Source: Asticcacaulis benevestitus DSM 16100 = ATCC BAA-896 (GTDB lineage: Bacteria; Pseudomonadota; Alphaproteobacteria; Caulobacterales; Caulobacteraceae). Taken from it: 64,000 nucleotides of DNA. The translations under genes and the position numbers were made by a program. The stretch spans positions 1-64,000 of the forward strand of contig NZ_AQWM01000001.1 in assembly GCF_000376105.1 (NCBI RefSeq). Reading direction: 5' to 3'. Shown in pieces: positions 1 through 9,769 of the stretch; positions within the stretch are counted from its first letter, which is position 1; every line of letters begins with the position of its first letter. The notes beneath the pieces were generated by a model. The model saw only the letters and a program-made list of their open reading frames with translations. It did not search any database and was not told the origin of the DNA.

Positions 1-261
1 CGTGTGCTGGACCGCCCAGACATCCCACTACACACAAACGGTTCGGAAAACGACATCCGCTCTATCGTGACAAAGCGCAAAATATCAGGCGGGACCATGA
101 GCGACGCCGGAAAGGCCGCCCGAGATGCCATGCTCGGCCTGATGAAAACCTGCGCAAAGCTCAAGATCTCGTTCTACCGATTCCTTGGCGACCGCTTCAC
201 AGTCCAAGACGCTCCATACGTCCAAAAGCTACCAACCCTCGTCAGGCTCGCAGCAACGTAG
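1..261 (+). CDS. Transposase, C-terminal fragment (IS66-like), cut by window edge
   Basis: The frame is open from base 1, so the N-terminal part lies outside the window. The visible residues include HTNGSENDIR and a KRKISGGTMSDAGKAARDA stretch, followed by a helical LMKTCAKL segment. This resembles the C-terminal end of a DDE transposase family that I associate with IS66-like elements, where the E of the SEND motif would be the last catalytic acid. The family name is from memory and could be wrong. The stop is followed by about 30 bases that probably form the right end of the element, which then runs into a truncated gene on the other strand. Whether the whole element is intact cannot be judged. 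Confidence 0.6.
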   Translation, partial: RVLDRPDIPLHTNGSENDIRSIVTKRKISGGTMSDAGKAARDAMLGLMKTCAKLKISFYRFLGDRFTVQDAPYVQKLPTLVRLAAT

Positions 262-289
262 CTGCACCGGAATGTGCCCCGGTTACGCG

Positions 290-410
290 GGCACCAGCTA
301 AAGCCCTGAATATAATCGAGCGCTTCGACCGCCAGACCGCGCAGACGGTCGGCCTCTTCGGGCGTATCCGCCGTAATGGCCTCGATGGGCTGAAAGGCAC
401 TGATATCCAA
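290..410 (-). pseudogene. N-terminal 40 codons of a hypothetical protein, truncated by the transposase element
   Basis: A minus-strand frame begins with TTG at 410, preceded by an AAGGAG ribosome site 8 bases away. It encodes MDISAFQPIEAITADT and continues to GFSWC. Beyond about position 290 the frame continues only as the antisense of the transposase end and loses protein-like character. The start signals look genuine, so I read this as the 5' stump of a small gene interrupted by the mobile element. No function is known to me. The exact junction is inferred, not seen as a target-site duplication, because the other end lies outside the window. Confidence 0.45.
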
Positions 411-506
411 CTTATAATCTCCTTACGGCGCGTGCGGGCATAGGCATGGCTTCCTTACCGGTGGTGGACGCCATCTAAGGCACATCTTCAAACACAGGGC
501 GATACC

Positions 507-2603
507 ATGGACACGTTCGATACCACGCAAGGCAAGGGCGGCGAAACCCATCAGCAGGTGCATCATGAGGGCGGTGAACACAGCCCGACCCGCGAAAGCG
601 CGCATCTGACCACCAATCAGGGCATTCGCGTTTCCGATAACCAGAATAGCCTCAAGGCCGGCGCGCGCGGGCCGGCCCTGCTCGAAGACTTTGTCTTGCG
701 CGAAAAGATCTTTCATTTCGACCACGAGCGCATTCCGGAACGCATCGTCCATGCCCGCGGTTCCGGCGCCCATGGCTATTTCGAACTGACCGAATCGCTG
801 GCCGATCTCACGAAAGCCGACCTGTTCCAGCGCGTCGGCGAAAAAACGCCGGTGTTCACGCGCTTCTCCACGGTGGCCGGTGGCGCCGGCAGCGTTGATA
901 CCCCGCGTGACGTGCGCGGTTTCGCGGTCAAGTTCTACACCCAGGCAGGCAACTGGGATCTGGTGGGCAACAACATTCCGGTCTTCTTCATCCAGGACGC
1001 CATCAAGTTTCCCGACCTGATCCATGCCGTCAAGATGGAGGCCGACAAGGCCTATCCGCAGGCCGGTTCGGCGCACGATACCTTCTGGGACTTCGCGTCG
1101 CTGATGCCGGAGACCACCCATATGCTGATGTGGGCGATGTCGGACCGCACCCTTCCGCGTAGCTTACGCATGATGGAGGGCTTCGGCATCCACACCTTCG
1201 TCATGGTCAATGCCGAGGGCAAGGAAAGCTTCGTCAAGTTCCACTGGCGGCCCAAGCTCGGCGCGCAATCGACCCTGTGGGAAGAGGCGCTGAAGCTTCA
1301 GGCGGCGGATAATGACTACCATCGCCGTGATCTTTATGAGGCGATCGACACCGGCAACTTCCCCGAATGGGAACTGGGGCTTCAGGTCTTCGATCAGGCC
1401 TTCGCCGACAGCCAGCCCTATGATGTGCTCGACTCGACCAAGCTCATTCCCGAAGAAGTGCTCCCCTTGCGCATTGTCGGCCGCATGGTGCTGGATCGCA
1501 ACCCGGACAACTTCTTCGCCGAAACCGAGCAGGTGGCCTATTGCCCGGCCAATATCGTGCCCGGCATCGACTTCTCGAACGATCCGCTGCTGCAAGGCCG
1601 GCTGTTCTCCTATCTCGATACGCAGAAATCGCGTCTTGGCACCGCCAACTTCCACCAGATTCCGGTCAATGCCCCGAAATGCCCGATGCACAACTTCCAG
1701 CGCGACGGCATGATGCAGATGCAGGTTCCCAAGGGACGCGCCAATTATGAGCCGAACTCGCTGGCGGCGCAGGGGGAAGAGGGCGGGCCGCGCGAATGTC
1801 CGGCCACCGGCTTTACCAGCTTCGAGGGGCGGGCGGATCATGACGAGCAGGGGCCTAAGCTGCGCGTCCGGCCTGAGCTTTTCGCCGACCACTATTCGCA
1901 GGCACGCCTGTTCTGGATATCGCAGACGGATAATGAGCGGGCGCATATCGCCTCCAGCTTCGTGTTTGAGCTCTCCAAGGTCGGTATTGCACCCGTACAG
2001 ACCCGCACGGTGGCCAATCTGCGCAATGTCGATGAAGACCTGACCAAGCGGGTCGCTGAGGGCCTTGGCATTGACGTGCCCGACGCGAACCCGGCGGCGC
2101 GAGCCCTGGTCGATATGGACGCTTCACCCGCCCTCAGCATTCAGAAAAAGCTGAAGGCAACGCTTGAAGGTCGCCAGGTCGGCATCCTGATCCATGACGG
2201 CAGCGATGCCGAGGCCCTGCAGGCGCTGATCAAGGCGGTGCAGGATGCCGGCGGCAAGGCGGTGGTGGTCGCGCCGAAGGTGGGGAAAACCACATTGTCG
2301 GACGGTACGGCCGTCAAGGCGGATGGCCAGTTGGCCGGTTCGCCGTCGCAGATTTTCGACGCTGTCGCGCTGGTGCTGTCAGAAGAGGCGACCGCTGCCT
2401 TACTTAAGGAGAGCGCGGCGGTGCAGTTCGTTATGGACGCCTTCGGGCACCTCAAGGCGATCGGCCATACGCCGGCCGCTCAGGCCCTGCTCGATAAGGC
2501 GGGCGTGGTGCCGGATGCCGGCATTGTGGCGCTGAAAGACCTGCCCAAGGCCGGGGCCAAGCGCTATTTTGACCGCGAGCCGGGCGTCCGCACCCTGGCT
2601 TAA
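507..2603 (+). CDS. katE: Large-subunit (clade 2, HPII-type) catalase
   Basis: Haem catalase that converts hydrogen peroxide to water and oxygen in the cytoplasm. At 698 aa it is the large type: a catalase core of about 500 residues plus a C-terminal flavodoxin/DJ-1-like domain beginning near residue 545 ([17 protein letters not shown]). The distal histidine is H82 in [10 protein letters not shown], the distal asparagine lies in [11 protein letters not shown] near residue 155, and the proximal haem tyrosine is Y369 in RLFSYLDTQ. The start follows a GGGCGAT-like weak ribosome site. The gene stands alone, read away from the truncated gene at 290-410, and ends at a perfect 12-bp hairpin. Stationary-phase or general stress control is usual for this clade but is not shown by the sequence. 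Confidence 0.96.
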   Translation: MDTFDTTQGKGGETHQQVHHEGGEHSPTRESAHLTTNQGIRVSDNQNSLKAGARGPALLEDFVLREKIFHFDHERIPERIVHARGSGAHGYFELTESLADLTKADLFQRVGEKTPVFTRFSTVAGGAGSVDTPRDVRGFAVKFYTQAGNWDLVGNNIPVFFIQDAIKFPDLIHAVKMEADKAYPQAGSAHDTFWDFASLMPETTHMLMWAMSDRTLPRSLRMMEGFGIHTFVMVNAEGKESFVKFHWRPKLGAQSTLWEEALKLQAADNDYHRRDLYEAIDTGNFPEWELGLQVFDQAFADSQPYDVLDSTKLIPEEVLPLRIVGRMVLDRNPDNFFAETEQVAYCPANIVPGIDFSNDPLLQGRLFSYLDTQKSRLGTANFHQIPVNAPKCPMHNFQRDGMMQMQVPKGRANYEPNSLAAQGEEGGPRECPATGFTSFEGRADHDEQGPKLRVRPELFADHYSQARLFWISQTDNERAHIASSFVFELSKVGIAPVQTRTVANLRNVDEDLTKRVAEGLGIDVPDANPAARALVDMDASPALSIQKKLKATLEGRQVGILIHDGSDAEALQALIKAVQDAGGKAVVVAPKVGKTTLSDGTAVKADGQLAGSPSQIFDAVALVLSEEATAALLKESAAVQFVMDAFGHLKAIGHTPAAQALLDKAGVVPDAGIVALKDLPKAGAKRYFDREPGVRTLA

Positions 2604-2630
2604 GCCGTCTCACAATATAGTCTGACCTGA

Positions 2631-2657
2631 AACGCGCGCACCGGTGGTGCGCGCGTT
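2631..2657 (+). terminator. Hairpin downstream of katE
   Basis: A perfect 12-bp stem, AACGCGCGCACC paired with GGTGCGCGCGTT around a 3-base loop, lies 27 bases after the katE stop. There is no T tract, so it may end transcription poorly or protect the mRNA 3' end instead. Confidence 0.5.
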
Positions 2658-2714
2658 ATAACTGCGCCTAAAAAGTAACAGTCAGGGTTATTTAGAATAA
2701 AATATACTATATCC

Positions 2715-2876
2715 GTTGCGAAAGGCCGGCAAGATGTCTACGGACAATTGTATGAGTTTTGTCCGGTTTGGCTTCCTCTCCGGGTTGCCGCAGGCCGGAT
2801 GAAAAGCGGGGAGGGTGTTGGCGCGCCCTTCCCAAAACGGAAACACCCCGCGATCATCAGGTCGCGGGGTGTTTTT
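2715..2876 (+). ncRNA. Candidate intergenic small RNA with CU-rich anti-Shine-Dalgarno tract
   Basis: No credible reading frame occupies this stretch, yet it is organised like a small RNA. An AT-rich TATACTATATC at about 2702-2712 could be a -10 region. It is followed by a hairpin CGGACAA/TTGTCCG (2741-2747 with 2759-2765), then an unpaired-looking CUUCCUCUCC tract at 2772-2781, complementary to ribosome-binding sites, then a GGGGAGGG tract that could sequester it. It ends in a strong intrinsic terminator. Alphaproteobacterial trans-acting small RNAs often expose such CU-rich loops. I do not match it to a named family, and expression is inferred. Confidence 0.35.
2843..2876 (+). terminator. 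Strong intrinsic terminator
   Basis: An 11-bp stem (ACACCCCGCGA with TCGCGGGGTGT, loop of 8) is followed by TTTT on the plus strand. It lies 240 bases beyond katE with no gene directly before it, which is one reason to suspect an RNA gene upstream. Confidence 0.8.
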
Positions 2877-2900
2877 ACGTCTGAACAGGCGGGGCCGAAC

Positions 2901-3006
2901 CTAGAGCGTGTTCCGATCTGATTGGATCAGATCGGCGCTCTAATTTTTTGTTTTGACGCGCTTTTTTATCCGAAAAATGCGTCACACTTTTCGGAAAGCG
3001 CTCTAG
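2901..3006. repeat. 106-bp dispersed palindromic repeat, copy 1
   Basis: The element begins CTAGAGCG and ends CGCTCTAG. Internally it has a GATCTGATTGGATCAGATC palindrome, a T-rich centre, and a TCCGAAAA...TTTTCGGA inverted pair. An almost identical copy of the same length lies at 17305-17410 and a decayed copy at 44162-44236. The architecture resembles the intergenic palindromic elements scattered in Rhizobiales genomes, although I cannot name the family. It lies at the 3' end of the 47-aa gene at 3003-3146 and supplies that gene's stop codon. Confidence 0.85.
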
Positions 3007-3146
3007 TCGATCATGTCTGCGACGAGGCGCTGCAGTTCGCGGCGGCTGAAGCCGGGCGCCACGTGGGCCAGGGGCCAGCGCAGGGCGCGGGCGGCCACAA
3101 GTCGCAGATCGGGACGAGGGTGAGTCTTTTGGGTAAGATGTTGCAT
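3003..3146 (-). CDS. Small basic protein, 47 aa
   Basis: A short frame read from the sequence: it starts MQHLTQKTHPRPDLRLVAAR and ends with a FSRRELQRLVADMID segment. An AAGGA ribosome site sits 8 bases before the ATG. The protein is Arg/Leu-rich with two probable amphipathic helices, no signal peptide and no membrane segment. The stop codon TAG is built from the CTAG end of the dispersed repeat at 2901-3006, so the repeat may have been inserted at, or shaped, the 3' end of the gene. Function unknown. The good ribosome site and protein-like composition support it, but there is no homologue I can name. Confidence 0.5.
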   Translation of the reverse strand: MQHLTQKTHPRPDLRLVAARALRWPLAHVAPGFSRRELQRLVADMID

Positions 3147-3446
3147 AGTAGAAATCCTTGCCGCCGGTTGCTGCCGGACGGTCTTTCTTATGGGTATGTA
3201 GCGATTGAAAGCTCAATAGCTGAAGCAGCCGCGCCCGAATGGCACGGCAATCAAACGGTGATGTGCGAGAAAGTACGCGTCCGGGGCTCGATCGAATATC
3301 GGAAACCCGCCGGACTATCGGCGTTGATAGAGCCTATATAGACGCTTTTCAGGCGAATTACAAGTTGCAATCGCAACCAGTAAAAGAAAGGATGTGAGGT
3401 CACAGACCCCACACCCCGTTACTAAAGCGCCGTCTAACATATGGGT
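3147..3446. other. Intergenic region between the 47-aa gene and thiC
   Basis: Upstream of the 47-aa gene on the minus strand and downstream of thiC. It should hold the promoter of the 47-aa gene, but no clear -35/-10 pair stands out. Open frames here on the plus strand have no ribosome site and look accidental. Confidence 0.4.
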
Positions 3447-3464
3447 GCAGGGGCTGTGCCCCTG

Positions 3465-3465
<1 letters not shown>
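3447..3465 (-). terminator. Hairpin directly after thiC
   Basis: GCAGGGGC and GCCCCTGC form an 8-bp stem with a 3-base loop immediately downstream of the thiC stop on the minus strand. There is no T tract, so it is at best a weak terminator. Confidence 0.4.
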
Positions 3466-5345
<1,880 letters not shown>

Positions 5346-5429
5346 CTACCGCTTTGCGGCTTGAGGGCGATAAAAGAGGGATCATGAGCGTCAGGTATGG
5401 CTGGAATCCGGATGTGGACGCACAGCGTG

Positions 5430-5523
5430 TCATCTCCCTTCGCCGGCATGACCCGGATCAGGTTCGACGGGTTTGAAGGACTAGACCCTCGTCTCAGCCC
5501 GCCTTTACGCGCGGACACCCCGG
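5430..5523 (-). promoter_or_regulatory. TPP riboswitch (THI element) upstream of thiC
   Basis: On the minus strand the leader contains GGGGTGTCC near its 5' end, then GGGCTGAGA, the CCCGTCGAACCTGATC core, and GGGTCATGCCGGCGAAGGGA. These are the conserved blocks of the thiamin pyrophosphate aptamer, including the CUGAGA and ACCUGAUC elements. The expression platform lies in the roughly 110 bases before the thiC start, where ligand binding would be expected to hide the ribosome site or end transcription. Confidence 0.95.
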
Positions 5524-5647
5524 TGAACTGTGGGCGAATTTAGAGGAAGCCGGCGAGGGGAGCAAGGACAGAATGGCCGTTGAGGCTTCCTTAAGGGGAT
5601 AGCGGTAAACTTATCCACAGGGCGGAGCGCCGCCAGCAAGGATAGAC

Positions 5648-6136
5648 ATGCCGCTGCAAGGGCCGGGAACACAGGTGACGGAGCAGGATCTGCATTTGCA
5701 GACCGGCGCCTATGATGAGGTGCACCATGCCCACGGCTATGCCCATGTCCGCGAGCGCCATCACTGGTACTGGTTCGCCGGCCTTGGCGTCACCGCTGTT
5801 CTGGCCCTCGCTGCCGGTTTTGTGAGCTGGCAGGTCCATGAGATCGCCGCGCCCTTTTGCGCGAGCGAACCCGGCAAGGTGATCCGGTCGCCGGGGGGCA
5901 CGCTAGAACTCAATATCGCCAGCGTCAGTTGCTTTGGCGCCGTGCCCGAGCAGAAGATTTTCATTCGTCGTGCCGGCGAGACGGCGCGTGGCGGAAAGGC
6001 GGTCGCGGCCTTTGGCACCGGCGCCAAGGTCAATGCACGCTGGGTATCGGACGAGCAGGTCGTCATCAGCCAGCGTGGCGGCAAGATCTGGTTTTTCGTG
6101 CCGCGCTGGCACGATGTGAAATTCCGTTACAGGTAA
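5648..6136 (+). CDS. Hypothetical single-pass membrane protein
   Basis: The protein of 162 aa has a His-rich N-terminus (HHAHGYAHVRERHHWYW, residues about 26-42), one membrane segment (about 43-62, FAGLGVTAVLALAAGFVSW), then an outer domain of about 95 residues with two cysteines (FCASEPG and SVSCFGA). AAGGA lies 5 bases before the ATG. The topology suggests that the C-terminal domain lies in the periplasm. No family is recognised. It is divergent from the riboswitch-thiC unit, and a 17-bp tandem repeat begins just after its stop. Confidence 0.7.
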   Translation: MPLQGPGTQVTEQDLHLQTGAYDEVHHAHGYAHVRERHHWYWFAGLGVTAVLALAAGFVSWQVHEIAAPFCASEPGKVIRSPGGTLELNIASVSCFGAVPEQKIFIRRAGETARGGKAVAAFGTGAKVNARWVSDEQVVISQRGGKIWFFVPRWHDVKFRYR

Positions 6137-6137
6137 G

Positions 6138-6188
6138 CCACACTTCTTTTTGCCCCACACTTCTTTTTACCCCACACTTCTTTTTTCA
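6138..6188. repeat. 17-bp tandem repeat, three copies
   Basis: The unit CCACACTTCTTTTTRCC occurs three times with exact 17-base period directly after the stop of the preceding gene and 66 bases before the next start. Only the purine near the end of the unit and the last unit's T run vary. The transcript would be strongly pyrimidine-rich. Confidence 0.85.
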
Positions 6189-6253
6189 AAGTCTCTTCAC
6201 ATCGGCGCCGGTGGCCCTACATCTTCTCACAACACAGCTATGAGAGGATTACC

Positions 6254-7096
6254 ATGTTCGGCACCCCATCCGTTCCCGTCACCCATCACCACGCCAAGTC
6301 CGGCGTGGCGGACGATATCGACTTCGAGATCAGGGGGCAGGAGCTCCAGTTCGTCGAGATCGAACTCGATCCGGGTGAAAGCGCCATCGCCGAAGCCGGC
6401 GCCATGGTCTGGAAGGATGCGTCCGTTGGCATGACGACCGTGTTCGGTGACGGCTCCGGCGCACAGGGCGGCGGCTTCATGGGCGCGCTGCTGGGCGCCG
6501 GCAAACGTCTGATCACCGGCGAAAGCCTGTTCACCACCGTCTTTACCCATAATGGCCATGGCAAGGCGCGCGTCGCCTTTTCGGCGCCGGTGCCTGGCGC
6601 CATCGTGCCGATCAAGCTCGATCAGGTCGGCGGCCGGCTGATCTGTCAGAAGGACGCTTTCCTGGCGGCGGCCAAGGGCGTGTCGCTCGGTATCGCTTTC
6701 CAGAAGCGGATCATGACCGGCCTGTTCGGCGGCGAAGGCTTCATCATGCAAAAGCTGGAGGGCGACGGTTGGGTGTTTGTCCAGTTCGGCGGCATGGTGA
6801 TCGAGCGTGAACTGAAGGCCGGCGAGCAACTGCATGTCGATACGGGCTGCGTGGCGGCCTTCACCGATACGGTCGATTTCGACCTGATCCAGGCCGGTGG
6901 CGTCAAGTCGATGGTGTTTGGCGGGGAAGGGGTCTTCTTCGCGCAACTGACCGGTCCCGGCAAGGTGTGGATCCAGTCCCTGCCGTTCGCGCGTCTGGCC
7001 GGACGGATTGGGGCTGCCATCGGCGGCAGCGGCCAGAACAGCGGCGAGGGCTCGGTGCTCGGTGGCCTTGGCGATCTGATCGGCGGCAACCGCTAG
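6254..7096 (+). CDS. AIM24/TIGR00266 family protein
   Basis: The protein of 280 aa has the duplicated beta-sandwich pattern of the TIGR00266/AIM24 family: DFEIRGQELQFVEIELDPGE, EAGAMVWKD, a Gly-rich FMGALLGAGKRLITGESLF block near residue 75, then PVPGAIVPIKLDQVGG and a final LTGPGKVWIQSLPFARLAGRI. The bacterial members have no firmly known role; the fold is related to tubby-like proteins. No signal peptide is present. The ATG follows AGAGGATTACC. It may share a transcript with the permease downstream, but the gap is 121 bases. Confidence 0.85.
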   Translation: MFGTPSVPVTHHHAKSGVADDIDFEIRGQELQFVEIELDPGESAIAEAGAMVWKDASVGMTTVFGDGSGAQGGGFMGALLGAGKRLITGESLFTTVFTHNGHGKARVAFSAPVPGAIVPIKLDQVGGRLICQKDAFLAAAKGVSLGIAFQKRIMTGLFGGEGFIMQKLEGDGWVFVQFGGMVIERELKAGEQLHVDTGCVAAFTDTVDFDLIQAGGVKSMVFGGEGVFFAQLTGPGKVWIQSLPFARLAGRIGAAIGGSGQNSGEGSVLGGLGDLIGGNR

Positions 7097-7217
7097 GAAG
7101 CTCACCTGGCCGGTGCCGGGGACCGCACGACGCGCGTAGCGCGAGATGCGGTGATGGGGTTTCTTGCTTCGGTAAGTCTGCTAAGGCTAGGGTTTACCCG
7201 ATTCCTGAAGCTTATCC

Positions 7218-8531
7218 ATGTCAGACAACACCGAACGTTCCGATCACGACGCCTACGACCCGCTCGTCCCCGTGCCGGAGGGCAAGCGCAGCCTGACGAC
7301 GCGCGATGCCTTCTCGCTATGGTTCTCGCTTGGCATCGGCCTTCTGGTGCTGCAGGCCGGCGCCTATCTGGTGCCGGGCCTGTCGCTGACCGAGGGCCTG
7401 CTGGCCATCGTCATCGGCAGTGTGGCTGGCGCGCTCCTGCTCGGGCTGGCCGGCGTGGTCGGGGCCGATACCGGCCTGGCCACCATGGGCGCCTTGCGGC
7501 CGACGCTGGGCGTGCGCGGGGTGCATATCTCTGCGCTGCTCAACGTTATTCAGCTTGTCGGCTGGGGATCGTTCGAGATCATCGCCATGCGCGACGCCGC
7601 CAACACGCTCTCGACCAACACCTTTGGCCTGACCTTCCCGATCGTCTGGACGCTGGTGTTCGGACTGGCCGCCACCCTGCTGGCCGTTATGGGGCCGCTC
7701 GGCTTTATCCGCCGTTTCCTACGCCAATATGGCCTGTGGCTGCTGCTGGCGGGCGCCGCCTGGATGACCTGGGCGCTGTTGTCGCGACATAACCTTGCCG
7801 ACGCCTTCGCACGCAAGGGTGATGGATCGCTGTCGCTGGGCGGGGGCATCGATCTGGTCATCGCCATGCCGCTGTCGTGGCTGCCTTTGATCGCCGACTA
7901 TGCCCGCTTCGGCAAGTCCTCGAAGGCGGTGTTTCGCGGCAGTTCGGCGGGCTTCGTGCTGGCCAATATCTGGTTCTTTTCGCTTGGTGCGGCCTATGCC
8001 CTGCTGACCGAAAACCCGGCCGATATGCTGCTGTCGGCCCTGGCCACCACCGGCGGCGGACTGGCGCTGTTGCTGATCCTGATCGACGAGACCGACAATG
8101 TCTTCGCCGATATCTTTTCGGCCGCCAGTTCGATGGCCAGCCTGCTGCACTTCCGCATCCGCCATCTGGTGATAGGCTTTGGCCTGCTGTGCACGGTGAT
8201 CGCTTTGTTCGTGCCCATGGCCAATTTTATGACCTTCCTTTACGCCATTGGTTCGGTGTTCACACCGCTCTATGGCGTGCTGCTGGTCGATCACTTCCTC
8301 ATCCGCAAACGCCAGATCGTGGCGAAGGATATCATTCGGATCATGGGCGTCTACCGCTTTACCTATGGCGTGCATGTCAGCGCCTTCGCGGCGTGGGGTG
8401 CGGGCATCGCCACCTATTATTACGTCCTCAGTTTTCTGCCTGCGGTCGGCGCCACCCTGCCGGCCTTCTTCGTGGCGGCCGTCACCTACTGGGCATTGGC
8501 GCAGATGTTTGCCAGGCCGGCAGACGTCTGA
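7218..8531 (+). CDS. NCS1-family cytosine/purine/hydroxymethylpyrimidine permease
   Basis: Integral inner-membrane transporter, 437 aa with about 12 hydrophobic segments. The first two helices (SLWFSLGIGLLVLQAGAYLV) and the block VVGADTGLATMGALRPTLGVRG followed by NVIQLVGWGSFE match the NCS1 (CodB/CytX-like) family of sodium- or proton-driven nucleobase transporters. Within the family, the CytX branch is linked to thiamin precursors. Its location 2 kb from riboswitch-controlled thiC makes import of hydroxymethylpyrimidine plausible, but no riboswitch precedes this gene, so cytosine or purine transport remains possible. Confidence 0.85.
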   Translation: MSDNTERSDHDAYDPLVPVPEGKRSLTTRDAFSLWFSLGIGLLVLQAGAYLVPGLSLTEGLLAIVIGSVAGALLLGLAGVVGADTGLATMGALRPTLGVRGVHISALLNVIQLVGWGSFEIIAMRDAANTLSTNTFGLTFPIVWTLVFGLAATLLAVMGPLGFIRRFLRQYGLWLLLAGAAWMTWALLSRHNLADAFARKGDGSLSLGGGIDLVIAMPLSWLPLIADYARFGKSSKAVFRGSSAGFVLANIWFFSLGAAYALLTENPADMLLSALATTGGGLALLLILIDETDNVFADIFSAASSMASLLHFRIRHLVIGFGLLCTVIALFVPMANFMTFLYAIGSVFTPLYGVLLVDHFLIRKRQIVAKDIIRIMGVYRFTYGVHVSAFAAWGAGIATYYYVLSFLPAVGATLPAFFVAAVTYWALAQMFARPADV

Positions 8532-8542
8532 CGCGCTGCCAG

Positions 8543-9001
8543 TTATTGTACGGCGTTCTCTGTATCAGACGGCGCCATAACCAGCAGGTCGCCGCCGAGA
8601 AGGCCCTGCTTCATGACCTCCATCTCCAGCATGAGATGGTGCGCCTGTTGCGGGTCAATCTGTTGACGGGCAAGATCGAAGACCGCGCTTTCCTCGCTGT
8701 AGAAATGCCCGATCACTGTCTCGCGCAGTTCGGCGAATTTGTCGGCCCAGCCGAGATCGTCCATATCCATGCGCGACAGGACATGCAGCATCATGGCGAC
8801 ATCCTGATCGGGAAGCTCAGGCACAGCACCGGACAGCGCGGCGTAGAAGGTGCGCGCCTTGCTTTCGAAATGGGCTTCCAGCTCGGCTTTGAGCATATCA
8901 AAGGCCTGCCAGCGTTTATCGAGCGTGGCGGCTTCGGGCAGAGCGTTCAGCAGACCGGTGAGCCGACTGTGTTCCTTGCCGAGGTAGCTGTAGATGTCCA
9001 T
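8543..9001 (-). CDS. Hemerythrin-like protein with incomplete HHE ligand set
   Basis: The 152-aa all-helical protein begins MDIYSYLGKEHSRLTGLL and is a paralogue of the next gene. In the HHE fold, iron is bound by H, HxxxE, H and HxxxE. Here the first His (KEHSRL) and the last HxxxE (HFYSEE) remain, but the second motif reads HFESK, with Lys in place of Glu, and the third-helix His cluster is replaced by PDQDVAMM. It may therefore bind iron poorly or not at all. AGGGAG precedes the ATG. It ends 12 bases from the stop of the permease on the opposite strand. Confidence 0.85.
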   Translation of the reverse strand: MDIYSYLGKEHSRLTGLLNALPEAATLDKRWQAFDMLKAELEAHFESKARTFYAALSGAVPELPDQDVAMMLHVLSRMDMDDLGWADKFAELRETVIGHFYSEESAVFDLARQQIDPQQAHHLMLEMEVMKQGLLGGDLLVMAPSDTENAVQ

Positions 9002-9093
9002 AACAAAACTCCCTGATACGCCACATTACCTAAGGTTGCTTAACAAGAGTTTTCACGCATATCGATTGATGGTCACCCTTTCGTGACGAGGCT

Positions 9094-9558
9094 CTATCCA
9101 ACCGCGACCGGCTGATCCTGCCGGATCTGCTGCTTGAGCGCCTCCATGGAGAGTGCCAGCCGGTGCGCATCGAGCGGGCTTAAGACCATCTTGGCCTTGT
9201 CAAATACGGTGCTTTCTTCTTCGGCCACGTGATGCTCGACGGCGAATTTCAGCTCGCCGAACTTCTCCATCCACTCTTCCGAGCCGATCGACAGGCGTTT
9301 CAGCACATGCAGCAGGGCCTTGATCTCATGGTGCTCATGCTCGGCATGTTCGAGCTTGTCGTTCATCGCCTGGGTCTGTGTGGCGTGTTCAAGAGCCGCA
9401 TAGAAGGTGCGTTCCTCGCTGTCGTTGTGGAGCGTCAGTTCGTCAACGATCTGATCGAACAGGGTCTGGCGGATCGCGGGCAGGCGGATCGACATCAGGT
9501 CGTTCATAAGGCCGGCCACGCGGCGGTGATCGCGGGTGATATAGGCATAGATATCCAT
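9094..9558 (-). CDS. Hemerythrin domain-containing protein
   Basis: The 154-aa protein has all HHE iron-ligand motifs: DHRRV, HNDSE in helix 2, EHEHHEI in helix 3 and HHVAEEE in helix 4. Such cytoplasmic non-haem diiron proteins bind oxygen or nitric oxide or buffer iron. The start at 9558 (MDIYAYITRD) is set by GGAGG 6 bases upstream; a longer frame to 9615 lacks a ribosome site and would spoil the similarity with the downstream paralogue. It is followed after 92 bases by that paralogue, which points to tandem duplication with one copy diverging. Confidence 0.9.
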   Translation of the reverse strand: MDIYAYITRDHRRVAGLMNDLMSIRLPAIRQTLFDQIVDELTLHNDSEERTFYAALEHATQTQAMNDKLEHAEHEHHEIKALLHVLKRLSIGSEEWMEKFGELKFAVEHHVAEEESTVFDKAKMVLSPLDAHRLALSMEALKQQIRQDQPVAVG

Positions 9559-9769
9559 GGGAAACCTCCATATCTTTTGAGGCTTATCCTGCACGCAACC
9601 CTGTAGCGAAGACATACGAGACTATGACCACAAGGTAAGAAAGCCATAAGAATCACCACCCAAACCCGATAAAAAGCACTCCGGTTCTGTGCCCCCAAAG
9701 GCGCGCATACGTATTCACGTTTCCATCCCGCGCCTGCCGTGTCACCCTGTCAAAAACAGGGAGCCGATC

